A stretch of 57,675 nucleotides of DNA from Hespellia sp. (lineage in GTDB: Bacteria; Bacillota; Clostridia; Lachnospirales; Lachnospiraceae), in assembly GCA_028694105.1 (NCBI GenBank), contig JAQUUC010000016.1:1-57675 (forward strand), given 5' to 3'. Below, one piece after another: positions 37,763 to 46,603 of this stretch. The position numbers and the translations under genes are program-made. The notes beneath the pieces were generated by a model. It saw nothing but the letters and a program-made list of their open reading frames with translations, was not told where the DNA came from and made no database searches. Numbering within the stretch: the stretch's first letter is position 1; each line of letters starts with the position of its first letter.

Positions 37763-37800
37763 AACGGAAAACCAAAGATAAGAAATGCGAGGTGACTACC

Positions 37801-38853
37801 ATGAAACAGCACACCGAATCCCCAGACAGACCGAACAAGTTTTTCAACTTTTTCCACAAGCATCCATGGCGCTCTGCCATTGCAGCTTTACTTGCACTGG
37901 TTGTTATCGCAACCACGATCGGAAGCCAGATTATTCAGACCCATCTCTCTGCCGATAGTTTTAAGAATGAACTGCAGCAGCATGCCGCCCAGTACCTCGC
38001 AGATGCCAACAGCTACATCAACAAAGGGGATTTCACCCGTGCGATGGATTCTGTACGTCTCTTCCTTGATCTCTATCCTGACAACGAGGAAGGCTACCTC
38101 GCCCGCGCTTCTATCTATGCGGGAAAAGGACAATATAAAAGGGCTATTTCCGATATGGATCACCTTATCGAAATCAGCCCTGATTCTGCAGAATATTACC
38201 TGCAGCGTGGTTGTCTCTATATTCTTTTAAATGACTATGACAGTGCTCAGGCCGATTTCGATCAGGCAATTACGCTTGACGATACCAATCAGGAGCTCCT
38301 GCTTTTAATCGCTCAGATCTACTGTGAAAAAGAGGATTACCCATCCGCCCTTACCATCTACGACCGCTATCTTCTTGCCTATCCGGATTCCGCGGAAATC
38401 TATGCCCAGGAAGCCTACCTGTATTCCCTCAGCGAGGATTATACAAATGCAGCAGATAAGCTTAGAAGTGCCTATGATATCGCGCCTTCTTATGAGTACA
38501 GCTCCGCGCTTGCCCAGACTTATGCTGCCGCCGGAAATTATGAAGAGACTATAAATTTCTGCCAGATTTCCCTTGAGGAAGATGACAGTGATGATTCGCT
38601 GTACCAGCTACTTGCAGACGCCTATTATCTTCAGGCCGACTACGCAAATGCTGCACAGGCTTATGAAACATTTCTGACCCGTTCCCCAAAGGAAGAAGAA
38701 TCCGCCTTCCAGCTGTGTATCTGCTATCTGCAGCTGAATCAGTTAGATCAGGCACTCAGTGCTGCCAAAGAGCTCCTGACCTATGCCACAGACGAGAATA
38801 TCCTCAAGAATGCGCAGGATATCGTCGATTATCTGCAGTCTACAAGCTCATAA
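37801..38853 (+). CDS. Membrane-anchored TPR-repeat protein
   Basis: The 350-residue protein has a cytoplasmic basic N-terminus, one membrane helix (about residues 29-49) and about eight tetratricopeptide repeats outside it (for example YLARASIYAGKGQYKRAI, YYLQRGCLYILLNDYDSA, LYQLLADAYYLQADYANA). TPRs act as protein-binding scaffolds. A GTG at 37792 is also open, but GAGGTG ends just after it, so the ATG at 37801 (8 nt after GAGG) is preferred. The gene is divergent from the giant adhesin gene, sharing a 240-bp control region; a role in assembly or surface handling of the adhesin is possible but not shown. Its 3' end overlaps the convergent DUF362 gene by 25 bp. Confidence 0.85.
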   Translation: MKQHTESPDRPNKFFNFFHKHPWRSAIAALLALVVIATTIGSQIIQTHLSADSFKNELQQHAAQYLADANSYINKGDFTRAMDSVRLFLDLYPDNEEGYLARASIYAGKGQYKRAISDMDHLIEISPDSAEYYLQRGCLYILLNDYDSAQADFDQAITLDDTNQELLLLIAQIYCEKEDYPSALTIYDRYLLAYPDSAEIYAQEAYLYSLSEDYTNAADKLRSAYDIAPSYEYSSALAQTYAAAGNYEETINFCQISLEEDDSDDSLYQLLADAYYLQADYANAAQAYETFLTRSPKEEESAFQLCICYLQLNQLDQALSAAKELLTYATDENILKNAQDIVDYLQSTSS

Positions 38854-39962
38854 GTTCTCGTTCCGAGACCAATTTTTTCACCATGCTCCATACATGATCT
38901 CCACTCTGATTCCGGTGTGGAGTTTCTGAAGTTATCCTTCAAATCTTTGAAGCCCGGCTTTCTCATATTGCGGTCTAACTGGCTGTCCGGCAGCGGTGTT
39001 GCCTTCAGACAGGCATCTGCACAGGCCTGATCGAGTGCGAGCGGATCGAAGGACGCAAACATTCCGATGTTTGGCAGAATCGGCGCATCATTTTCTCCGT
39101 GACAGTCACAGTTCGGTGACACATCCACGATTAAGGAAATGTGGAAGTTCGGTCTTCCGTCTACGACAGCCTTCGTGTACTCTGCCATACGGCAGTTCAG
39201 CTCACCGATCGCTGCGTCATTATTAAACTGGATCGCATCGAAGTTACATGCGCCGAGACAGCGTCCACAGCCGAGACAGTGCGTCTGATCCACGTGCATC
39301 TTTCTGGTTGCTTCATCGAATACAAGCCCTTCATTGGCACATTCCTTCTGACACTGCCTGCATCCGCGGCATTCCATCTCTTCGATATACGGTTTTCCGT
39401 TGCTGTGCTGATCTTTCTTTCCTGCTCGGGAACCACATCCCATCCCAATATTCTTCAGGGTTCCGCCGAATCCCGTCATCTCATGACCTTTGAAATGCGT
39501 CAGGCTGATAAATACATCGGCATCCATGATTGCCCGTCCGATCTTCGCCTCTTTGATGTATTCGCCGCCGACAACCGGAACATCCACATCATCGGTTCCC
39601 TTTAATCCGTCACCGATTAAGATTGGACATCCAACCGTCATCGGTGTAAATCCATTCTCCCAGGCGCAGTAAAGGTGCTCTAATGCGTTCTTTCTGCTGC
39701 CCGGATATAGGGTATTACAATCTGTTAAAAATGGCTTTCCACCAAATTCCTTCACAACATCCACAACCGCCTTTGCATAGTTTGGACGCAGGTAGCTGAT
39801 GTTCCCCAGTTCTCCGAAATGCATCTTGACTGCAACAAATTTATTCTCCATATCCAGCTGCTCAATGCCTGCTTTCTTGATTAATTTCTGCAGTTTTGCC
39901 GGTAATCCCTCTCCAAATGCAATGGTATGAAAATCGGTAAAATATACTTTTGCTTTCTCCAT
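38829..39962 (-). CDS. DUF362 protein with two 4Fe-4S ferredoxin motifs
   Basis: The 377-residue protein has a DUF362 domain (KVYFTDF..., FVAVKMHFGE, THFKGHEMTGFGGTLKNIGMG, final FASFDPLALDQACAD) split by a bacterial-ferredoxin insert. The insert has CRGCRQCQKEC (about residue 196) and CLGCGRCLGAC (about 227), so it should carry two 4Fe-4S clusters. The family occurs in anaerobes and archaea; its redox reaction is not established. The gene has a MerR-type promoter with a 19-bp spacer (40010-40040) controlled from the divergent MerR gene, so expression is probably induced by a small molecule or stress. The stop codon lies inside the 3' end of the convergent TPR gene. Confidence 0.88.
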   Translation of the reverse strand: MEKAKVYFTDFHTIAFGEGLPAKLQKLIKKAGIEQLDMENKFVAVKMHFGELGNISYLRPNYAKAVVDVVKEFGGKPFLTDCNTLYPGSRKNALEHLYCAWENGFTPMTVGCPILIGDGLKGTDDVDVPVVGGEYIKEAKIGRAIMDADVFISLTHFKGHEMTGFGGTLKNIGMGCGSRAGKKDQHSNGKPYIEEMECRGCRQCQKECANEGLVFDEATRKMHVDQTHCLGCGRCLGACNFDAIQFNNDAAIGELNCRMAEYTKAVVDGRPNFHISLIVDVSPNCDCHGENDAPILPNIGMFASFDPLALDQACADACLKATPLPDSQLDRNMRKPGFKDLKDNFRNSTPESEWRSCMEHGEKIGLGTRTYELVDCR

Positions 39963-40009
39963 CTTAAATCTCCTCCTTGAAAAATAACATCATTTCCGTT
40001 ATGATAACT

Positions 40010-40040
40010 ATATTAATACCTAAACCTTACTTTAGGTCAA
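40010..40040 (-). promoter_or_regulatory. MerR-type promoter/operator of the DUF362 gene
   Basis: On the minus strand TTGACC (40035-40040) and TAATAT (40010-40015) are separated by 19 bp. The spacer region holds the perfect dyad ACCTAAA-N6-TTTAGGT (40018-40037). Overlong 19-bp spacers with a centred dyad are the known hallmark of MerR-activated promoters, in which the bound activator twists the DNA to align the boxes. Confidence 0.8.
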
Positions 40041-40053
40041 GGAGGAATTGCTG

Positions 40054-40476
40054 ATGAATCAAAAAACATTTTCCATCGGAGAGATCGCAGAAAAATATCG
40101 CATCCCGATTTCCACCATCCGTTATTACGACAAAAACGGTCTGCTGCCACTGATAAAGCGCACAAGTGGAAATGTACGTATCTTTTCGGACGAAGACATG
40201 CGCCTTTTAAATATGATCGAATGTCTCAAAAATACCGGTATGCAGATTAAAGATATCCGTACTTTCATCGAATGGTGCACCGAGGGCGACTCCACAATCG
40301 AGCAGCGTTATGAGATGTTTCTGGAGCGAAAAAAAGAAACAGAGCAGCAAATTGCCGCCCTGCAAAGATCTCTGGAATTAATTGACTTTAAATGTGAATA
40401 CTACCGCAAGGCCAAAGAAGCCGGAACCACCGAGATTCCAGAACTGCAGAATGCATGTCCGCCGGAAATTCTGTGA
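40054..40476 (+). CDS. MerR family transcriptional regulator
   Basis: The 140-residue protein has the MerR winged helix (FSIGEIAEKYRIPISTIRYYDKNGLLP, residues 6-33) followed by RTSGNVRIFSDEDM and a coiled-coil dimerisation helix (about 80-120). A short C-terminal tail (CPPEIL) holds little room for a ligand domain; Cys residues at about 113 and 136 could sense metal or thiol stress but are not a recognised motif. A TTG at 40048 is also open, but GGAGG (40041-40045) is correctly spaced only for the ATG at 40054. It is divergent from, and very likely controls, the DUF362 gene. Confidence 0.88.
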   Translation: MNQKTFSIGEIAEKYRIPISTIRYYDKNGLLPLIKRTSGNVRIFSDEDMRLLNMIECLKNTGMQIKDIRTFIEWCTEGDSTIEQRYEMFLERKKETEQQIAALQRSLELIDFKCEYYRKAKEAGTTEIPELQNACPPEIL

Positions 40477-40487
40477 AACCTTCGTTT

Positions 40488-42524
40488 TCAGATCCGCTCC
40501 AATTCGCTGAACATCTTCATGAATTGTTTTACACCATAATTCTCAAATTCTGCTTCCACCATATTCTCATCTTCGGAAATGATGATGCCGACTCCATATT
40601 TTTCATGGCGAACCTTCTGAACCTTTTCATCGGTATTCGTATGATCAGAATCAGGGGTTCCCGGTTGTCCAAATAATACAGCCAGAGTCTGCATCGCACT
40701 TGATTTTTCAACTTCTTTTCTCATCTTCTGCAGATCAACCTTTCCATTGGCCGTAAATGCACCTGTGGGTTCGGATCTGCTCTCATCCCGAATCAGATTC
40801 TGCGGAATCATCTGAATATATCGGCTGGGCCCCTCTGTCACGCGCGGCTGGTCAGGGTTGGTATAATACGATAGTTCCAGATAATCCTTCGCCCTCGTCA
40901 TTCCCACAAAAAACAGACGGCGCTCTTCATCTTCTTCCTCAAACTCCTGCGTGCGAAGCGGAATCAGCCCATAATTCACCCCGATTATAAATACGTGAGA
41001 AAACTCCAGTCCCTTGGACGCATGAAGTGTCATCAGCTTCACCGAGTCCTCGGTCATGTCCACTTCCTTTTGCAGAATTCGAATTCCGTAGAGCGCTGAT
41101 GAATTCAGAAACTGACGGAAACCATCGATCAGGGTGAGATGCTGTTCGTTTGTGTAGTCTCGCATACGGTCCAGCATTTCTAAAATCTGCTCTTTCTCTT
41201 CCTGATACCCTGCTGCATTTGGTTTTAAGTGCTCGTCAATGTTCAGGAAATCGTAGATATCCTGAGCGGACATATCCGGTGTTTCAATTGCCCCCGTATC
41301 ACTGCATCGGTTTTCTGCGCCCCTCCATGGTGCCTCATCAAACAGACCTTTATTCTGACAATCCCGCTTCATCTTCTTCAAGAACCAGTTTAAAATGGGA
41401 ATATCCTGCACCGTCTTTTTCACCGATACCTCGAATGGAATTCCTTCTGCCGCAAAGACCTTTTCCAAGATTTCTGACTGACTCTGCAGACGGTAAAAGA
41501 CTGCAATTTCATGATAAGATACGCCGCGCTGGTTCAGGTTCTGAATCTCGGCAACCAGTTCATTGGCTTCCTGAAATGCATTGTAATGATTCTTCACGAC
41601 AATCAGCTCACCGTTTTCTCTTGTCCCCGCCAGATTATCCGCATTCTGCTGAAAGCATTTCGCCGCAGCAAGAATCACATTACTTGACCGATAATTCAGC
41701 GGAAGTGATAGCTCCCGCGCATGAAACCGTTCCTTTAACTGATAAAAAATACGGCTGCTGCTTCCACGCCAGCTGTAGATGACCTGATTCGGATCACCCA
41801 CTGCAAAAAATGCGGCACCATAATTTTTCATCTGTGTCAGAAATTCGATCTGAATTGCATCACAGTCCTGAACCTCATCCACAATTACCCATTTCGGATG
41901 AAAGTCAATGTCCTGCTTTAATTGCAGATTCTTCCGCAGAAGATAATTACTCACGCGGATCAAATCCCGGAAGGTAAACTGATTACGTTTTAGCTTTTCC
42001 TGCCCAAGCATGCGCATCAAAACAAACAGTGCATCGTGATACCGTGGCTCTTCCCTGCCATTTTCATAATCCTCACGTTCCTGCTCTAACCGCTTTTTCA
42101 GACGGTTTTTATATTTAATTTTGAGCTTCTGCTCTTTGATTAACTCAAGAGCCAGTTCGGTCTCTTCTTCCGGTGTAATCACTGCGAATTCCGGCTCATA
42201 ACCTAATTCCTGAATCGGCAGTTTCTCCCGAAGGAGGCAGAGTGCGACACTATGGAAGGTTCCAAACCCCTTTAATTGTTCTGCAGCAATTCCGCTTTCT
42301 GTCTGATCTGCTGTGATTGCAAGCAGACGCTCCTTAATCTCCTGAGCCGCCTTATTCGTAAAGGTCAGGACGATCATCTCTTCATACGGCACATGCTTTA
42401 CCTCGTGCAGATACTGTACCTTGGAAATCAATACCGTTGTCTTTCCGCTTCCCACCTTGGCATTTACAATACATGCATCGCTTTCATCTAATACTGCTGC
42501 TCTTTGATACTCATTTAATTTCAT
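40488..42524 (-). CDS. UvrD/Rep/PcrA-like superfamily 1 DNA helicase
   Basis: The 678-residue protein contains the SF1A motifs in order: Q-motif LNEYQRAAVL (residues 3-12), Walker A NAKVGSGKTT (21-30), motif Ia VLTFTNKAA (about 52-60), Walker B WVIVDEVQDCDA (about 208-219), motif III AVGDPNQVIYSWRGS, motif IV LPLNYRSS, motif V LMTLHASKGLEF (about 495) and motif VI RRLFFVGMTRAKDYLEL. It unwinds DNA 3'-5' in repair or recombination. It is slightly shorter than PcrA and lacks an obvious Cys cluster. It starts 12 nt after the mrfA-like gene with an AAAGGGA ribosome site, so they form an operon. It is convergent with the MerR gene. Confidence 0.92.
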   Translation of the reverse strand: MKLNEYQRAAVLDESDACIVNAKVGSGKTTVLISKVQYLHEVKHVPYEEMIVLTFTNKAAQEIKERLLAITADQTESGIAAEQLKGFGTFHSVALCLLREKLPIQELGYEPEFAVITPEEETELALELIKEQKLKIKYKNRLKKRLEQEREDYENGREEPRYHDALFVLMRMLGQEKLKRNQFTFRDLIRVSNYLLRKNLQLKQDIDFHPKWVIVDEVQDCDAIQIEFLTQMKNYGAAFFAVGDPNQVIYSWRGSSSRIFYQLKERFHARELSLPLNYRSSNVILAAAKCFQQNADNLAGTRENGELIVVKNHYNAFQEANELVAEIQNLNQRGVSYHEIAVFYRLQSQSEILEKVFAAEGIPFEVSVKKTVQDIPILNWFLKKMKRDCQNKGLFDEAPWRGAENRCSDTGAIETPDMSAQDIYDFLNIDEHLKPNAAGYQEEKEQILEMLDRMRDYTNEQHLTLIDGFRQFLNSSALYGIRILQKEVDMTEDSVKLMTLHASKGLEFSHVFIIGVNYGLIPLRTQEFEEEDEERRLFFVGMTRAKDYLELSYYTNPDQPRVTEGPSRYIQMIPQNLIRDESRSEPTGAFTANGKVDLQKMRKEVEKSSAMQTLAVLFGQPGTPDSDHTNTDEKVQKVRHEKYGVGIIISEDENMVEAEFENYGVKQFMKMFSELERI

Positions 42525-42536
42525 ATAAGATCCCTT

Positions 42537-44849
42537 TTATAATTCCTTCGGATGCATCGGAACCGGCAATTCTTCCAGAAAGTTTTTCAGGCCCCACAGC
42601 ACCATCTGCTTATCCAGCGTGTAATCGCCGACGCATGCGGGACACCCGTTTTCACAGCCACATCCCTCCACCAGTGCAATGGCATGCCCAATCACCACCG
42701 AAACCATATCATAGATTTTTTCCGAATACCCAAGACCGCCCACATATTTGTCGTAGAAGAACAGGCTGACGCTGCCATCAACCTCCCCGTGCGGAATCAG
42801 TGCATCATTGGACACCATTACCTCGATATCTTCCGAGGAAGCCATCGTGCTCATCATGGCTGCACTGCGCAGCGCATTGCACATTCCTTCAAGATGATTG
42901 TTCCGCGTCAGGTTCCCACTCTCGTCCGGCTCCAGCAGATTCCGGAATACCGCCGTTACATTTGCAGGAACCGTCACCCACGTACTTTCCGTGTCGTAAT
43001 CCTTCTGAAGCGGGTGTGCAAGCTGCTCATATCCCAGATTCTGATGGTGGTGAAACTGCAGCTTCTTGAACATGCTCACCCATTCATTCACATTGATATC
43101 ACCAAACGCAAACTTCGTGCGAAGATAACGTTCTGATTTGAATTCACGGAGGATGCGTATCTCGCTCTTCCCGTTCGGCACCGTATAATAGTCTCCCTCA
43201 AATGGAAGTCCCTCCGCCGTATGGCTCGTCAGATTCAGATCCAGTACCTCGTACGCATTTCCCTCGTGCAGATACACTGCACCCGGATACAGCTCCCGAA
43301 AGGCCTGCGACTCATCCATCTCTGTAATCTCCTGCCCCGTCTCGCGATTCAGAAGCTTATAACGAACCTTGTCGATGTTGCGCAGACTGTAATCTCCCGC
43401 GGGAAATGCAGCTCCGGACCATGCGAATCTGTCATTCAGATGCTTTAATTCTTCGGCGGACAGCAGGACCGGAATGACTTCCCCCAGATCCGGAAACCGT
43501 TTCGTATCTTCTAAGGAAAGCGGGAGCTCTGCCGCGGCCGCACGGATATGTGACAGCTGAATCAGCAGATTATCCGGATCTACAATGGCATGTTCACTCG
43601 CACTCTCAAAGAGCCAGTCCGGATTGACCGCGATGTACTGGTCAAACGGCCGGTTATCCAGAATCAGATAATTCTCGCACGCATAACCACTTCGCCCCGC
43701 GCGGCCGCTCTGCTGCCAGAATGACGCCTTCGTCCCCGGATAACCCACCAGAACCGTTGTATCAAGAGACCCGATATCAATGCCAAGCTCCAGCGCATTT
43801 GTGGAAATGAGTCCACTTAGCTTCCCGGAAATCATCTTCTGCTCAATCTCTTTTCGCTCCATCGTCGTATAACCGCCGCGATAGCCGGCAATCCGGTCAG
43901 GACTCGCATTTCCCAAAAAATCTGCATCCTCCATTCGGTCACGTGATTCTTTCAGAATCACCTCCACGTTCCGTCTGCTTTTCGCAAATGCAATGAAACT
44001 GTGGTCTTCTTCCACCAGCTGCGGAATCATGCGTGCCGCAACGGTCGATATAGACACTCTGGCAAATTCCTTTCCATCTTTTCCCACCAGCGGTGGCGGC
44101 TGCAACAGGATGTACTCCTTCTGCGGCGATGGTGCTCCGTTATTGCTCACCAGCGCGAATTCCTTTCCGCAGATCTTCTCTGCCAGCTCCAGCGGATTCG
44201 CAATCGTTGCCGAACTGCATAGGAAATGCACCTCTGACTGATAGTAGCTGCAGATACGGTCGAGTCTGCGAAATACATTGGCAAGGTGGGAGCCGAACGC
44301 TCCGCGATACGAATGAAGTTCATCAATAACGACATATTTTAAATTGGAAAAGATAAAATCCAATCCGTTCATACTATGATTTGGCAGAAATGCCGTGTTC
44401 ATCATCTCCGGATTCGTCAGGATAATGTTCGCCCTCTTCCGGATCTCCCGTCTCCGGTTCGGCGGCGTATCTCCGTCATAGACACCCGCAAAGATGCGGT
44501 TCTCACCAAAATAATCCAAAAAAGGCTTCAACGCGCGATACTGGTCGCTCGCCAATGCCTTGGTCGGATAGATAAAAAACGCCCTTGTCCTCGGATCTCT
44601 TAAGATCTGCTGAATGACCGGAAGAAAGAATCCCAGCGTCTTACCACTGGCGGTTGCCGTCGTAATGACAACATTCTTCCCTGATTCCGCCAGCTCATAC
44701 ATCTCCGCCTGATGCACATAGAGCTGCAAAATTCCGTCATTGGCAAGAAATGCCTTCATATCCGAATGCAGTGAAGCCGGATAAGGACTGTAGACTGCTT
44801 TCTGTTCTTCCATTGTCTTTTTATAAATCATCATCTCATCTGTTTTCAT
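42537..44849 (-). CDS. mrfA: MrfA/YprA-type DEAD-like helicase with C-terminal zinc-binding DUF1998
   Basis: The 770-residue protein has Walker A TTATASGKT (63-71), a DELH box VVIDELHSYRG (about 172-182), the SAT motif CSSATIANP, and motif VI HASFWQQSGRAGRSGY-like QQSGRAGRSG. The DUF1998 region ends with CGCENGCPACVGDY (about 729-742), the four-Cys zinc site of MrfA. In Bacillus subtilis MrfA repairs mitomycin C lesions independently of UvrABC. The start ATG has no ribosome site and lies 7 nt after the -10 box, so the mRNA seems leaderless. It heads an operon with the UvrD-like helicase, consistent with a DNA-repair unit. Confidence 0.9.
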   Translation of the reverse strand: MKTDEMMIYKKTMEEQKAVYSPYPASLHSDMKAFLANDGILQLYVHQAEMYELAESGKNVVITTATASGKTLGFFLPVIQQILRDPRTRAFFIYPTKALASDQYRALKPFLDYFGENRIFAGVYDGDTPPNRRREIRKRANIILTNPEMMNTAFLPNHSMNGLDFIFSNLKYVVIDELHSYRGAFGSHLANVFRRLDRICSYYQSEVHFLCSSATIANPLELAEKICGKEFALVSNNGAPSPQKEYILLQPPPLVGKDGKEFARVSISTVAARMIPQLVEEDHSFIAFAKSRRNVEVILKESRDRMEDADFLGNASPDRIAGYRGGYTTMERKEIEQKMISGKLSGLISTNALELGIDIGSLDTTVLVGYPGTKASFWQQSGRAGRSGYACENYLILDNRPFDQYIAVNPDWLFESASEHAIVDPDNLLIQLSHIRAAAAELPLSLEDTKRFPDLGEVIPVLLSAEELKHLNDRFAWSGAAFPAGDYSLRNIDKVRYKLLNRETGQEITEMDESQAFRELYPGAVYLHEGNAYEVLDLNLTSHTAEGLPFEGDYYTVPNGKSEIRILREFKSERYLRTKFAFGDINVNEWVSMFKKLQFHHHQNLGYEQLAHPLQKDYDTESTWVTVPANVTAVFRNLLEPDESGNLTRNNHLEGMCNALRSAAMMSTMASSEDIEVMVSNDALIPHGEVDGSVSLFFYDKYVGGLGYSEKIYDMVSVVIGHAIALVEGCGCENGCPACVGDYTLDKQMVLWGLKNFLEELPVPMHPKEL

Positions 44850-44855
44850 GTAATC

Positions 44856-44885
44856 ATTTTAGCAAGTTCTGCCGGGAAGTTCAAT
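44856..44885 (-). promoter_or_regulatory. Extended -10 promoter giving a leaderless mRNA for the helicase operon
   Basis: On the minus strand TTGAAA (44880-44885), an 18-bp spacer ending TGC, and TAAAAT (44856-44861) form an extended -10 promoter. The ATG begins 7 nt after the -10 box, which is where transcription would start. There is no Shine-Dalgarno sequence. Confidence 0.55.
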
Positions 44886-44920
44886 AGGATGAGCTGTTTT
44901 TCTCGTACATTTGTTCGTTT

Positions 44921-46210
44921 TTATTTCGTTCGTATAATTGCAATCGTCGTGACAATCGCGGTAAGCAGCTCCGCAGCAGGAAATGCAAGCCAAACTCCGG
45001 TCATCCCAAACAAAAACGACAATGTAACTACACACAAAACAATTGCGACCACACCTCGCAGAATCGATGCCAGAAATGCCCAGCCTGCCGAGTCAATTGC
45101 ACTCAAATATCCGGTTCCGACAATATTGTATCCTGCAAATAAAAATCCGATAAAGTAAATGCGGATGCCGGATGCCGCGTAGCCCGCCATCTGCGTATCC
45201 TGACTGCTGTTAAATACCGCCACAATTCTATCTGCCCCCAAATACACAACCGCAAGCAGTGAAAGTGCCAGAACCATTGCCGTAGCAACTCCCATTTTCA
45301 AAACTTTTCTGACTGCCACACGCTCATGTTTGCCATAGCAATCACTCAAAATCGGCTGAGAGCCTTGTGCCACACCGTTAAAGACAGAAATCGCGACCAA
45401 TGCCGTATTAGCAATCACTCCGTATGCAGCAACCCCGACATTTCCGGACAGCGTCAAGATGATTCCGTTAAATACCATCGTCGTCACGCCCGAAGCGAAT
45501 TCCCCGATAAATGCAGATACGCCCAGCTGGCAGGATTGTCCCAGTCTTTTGACTGACGGCAGTTTCCACAGAAATTTCACCGTATTCTTCCTCGAGAAGA
45601 AATGGATGCAGCAGATGCAGATTCCTATAATCGGCGAAACCGCGGTCGCAAGCGCAGCACCCGCCATTCCCATTCCAAGAGGAAACATCAGCACATAATC
45701 CATCACAATATTAAACAGACTGCTGAGCAGTGTTGCCGCCATCGCAATCGTCGGCGCGCCGTCATTTCTCACAAATGCATTGCAGATATAATTCCACATG
45801 AAAAAAGGTGCAAACAGCATAAAGATCCGTGTGTAGGAGGTCCCTATCCGGACAATAACATCATTTCCACCCAGAAGCGCGAGCAGCCGATCCGGAAATA
45901 CACCGCCGATCACCATAAAAAACGCGCCAAAAATCAGGGCAAATATAAGTGCATTCGAAAAGTACAGTTCCGCACTCTCCTCCTGCTTTGCCCTTCCAAT
46001 CTTGAACCTGATTGCGGAGCCGACGCCCATCATCGACCCGATTGCGAATATGAAGCTATATAGCGGAAGCACCAGATTCAGCGCTGTAATTCCGTTGGCA
46101 CCTTCCGCTCTGGATATAAAAAAAGTATCGGCAAGAATATATAAGGAAATTCCAATCATCCCAAATATATTCTGCGATACATACTTTGTAAACATTCTGT
46201 TAATCGCCAT
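44921..46210 (-). CDS. MATE family efflux transporter
   Basis: The 429-residue protein has about twelve hydrophobic helices in two halves. Family features include the opening helix FGMIGISLYILADTFFISRAEG, the VGSAIRFKIGRA segment after helix 2, and the second-half SQPILSDCYGKH segment, equivalent to the SQP-hinge common to MATE proteins. Such carriers use sodium or proton gradients to export cationic drugs or metabolites; the substrate is unknown. It is monocistronic with a consensus promoter 30 nt upstream and GGAGG before the ATG. Its 3' end overlies the promoter region of the downstream helicase operon. Confidence 0.9.
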   Translation of the reverse strand: MAINRMFTKYVSQNIFGMIGISLYILADTFFISRAEGANGITALNLVLPLYSFIFAIGSMMGVGSAIRFKIGRAKQEESAELYFSNALIFALIFGAFFMVIGGVFPDRLLALLGGNDVIVRIGTSYTRIFMLFAPFFMWNYICNAFVRNDGAPTIAMAATLLSSLFNIVMDYVLMFPLGMGMAGAALATAVSPIIGICICCIHFFSRKNTVKFLWKLPSVKRLGQSCQLGVSAFIGEFASGVTTMVFNGIILTLSGNVGVAAYGVIANTALVAISVFNGVAQGSQPILSDCYGKHERVAVRKVLKMGVATAMVLALSLLAVVYLGADRIVAVFNSSQDTQMAGYAASGIRIYFIGFLFAGYNIVGTGYLSAIDSAGWAFLASILRGVVAIVLCVVTLSFLFGMTGVWLAFPAAELLTAIVTTIAIIRTK

Positions 46211-46237
46211 AAGATATTTCCCTCCTGTGATGCCCTC

Positions 46238-46266
46238 ATTCTAACTTGCGGGTAACGGAAAGTCAA
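46238..46266 (-). promoter_or_regulatory. Sigma-A type promoter of the MATE gene
   Basis: On the minus strand TTGACT (46261-46266) and TAGAAT (46238-46243) are separated by 17 bp; the start codon is 28 nt after the -10 box. Confidence 0.7.
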
Positions 46267-46286
46267 TCTACTTTGTGAATTCTTTT

Positions 46287-46544
46287 CTACTTCTTCGACC
46301 GTGAATTCTCCTCATACTTCTTGGCTAAATAATCGTCCGCAATCTCAAGCACGATTCCCTGCAATTTAGAGATCTCCTGACCATCGATTATCAGACTTGC
46401 TATCCCATTCTTACTCTGGAACACTCCCGTCTGCCCGTCGCAATCTCCTGAGCAGACAGAAACGCTGCTACCACTCTTAATCGTATAAGCGGTATCAGCG
46501 ATAAAATTGCATTCATTTTCAAAGTAATTTAAATATCCGCGCAT
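46287..46544 (-). CDS. Small cysteine-containing protein behind a poly-G promoter
   Basis: The 85-residue protein starts at MRGYLNYFENE; AGGAG lies 8 nt before this ATG, while the longer frame would begin inside the promoter and is rejected. It contains SVCSGDCDGQTG (about residues 29-40), an IASLIIDGQEI strand pair and a charged helical tail. The family is not recognised; the compact Cys pair with Asp/Gly could bind metal. The leader is only about 24 nt, and the promoter (46575-46603) has a G9 tract in its spacer, so expression may switch between cells. No operon partner: the next gene downstream has its own promoter. Confidence 0.65.
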   Translation of the reverse strand: MRGYLNYFENECNFIADTAYTIKSGSSVSVCSGDCDGQTGVFQSKNGIASLIIDGQEISKLQGIVLEIADDYLAKKYEENSRSKK

Positions 46545-46574
46545 TTGCAATTCTCCTAACATGTTGATACCTCT

Positions 46575-46603
46575 ATTATATCCACCCCCCCCCGAAAAAT
46601 CAA
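46575..46603 (-). promoter_or_regulatory. Promoter with a G9 homopolymer in its 17-bp spacer (candidate phase-variable)
   Basis: On the minus strand TTGATT (46598-46603) and a perfect TATAAT (46575-46580) flank a 17-bp spacer that contains nine consecutive G (plus strand C9 at 46585-46593). Slippage by one base would give 16 or 18 bp. This is the known design of phase-variable promoters such as meningococcal porA and Bordetella fim. Confidence 0.7.
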
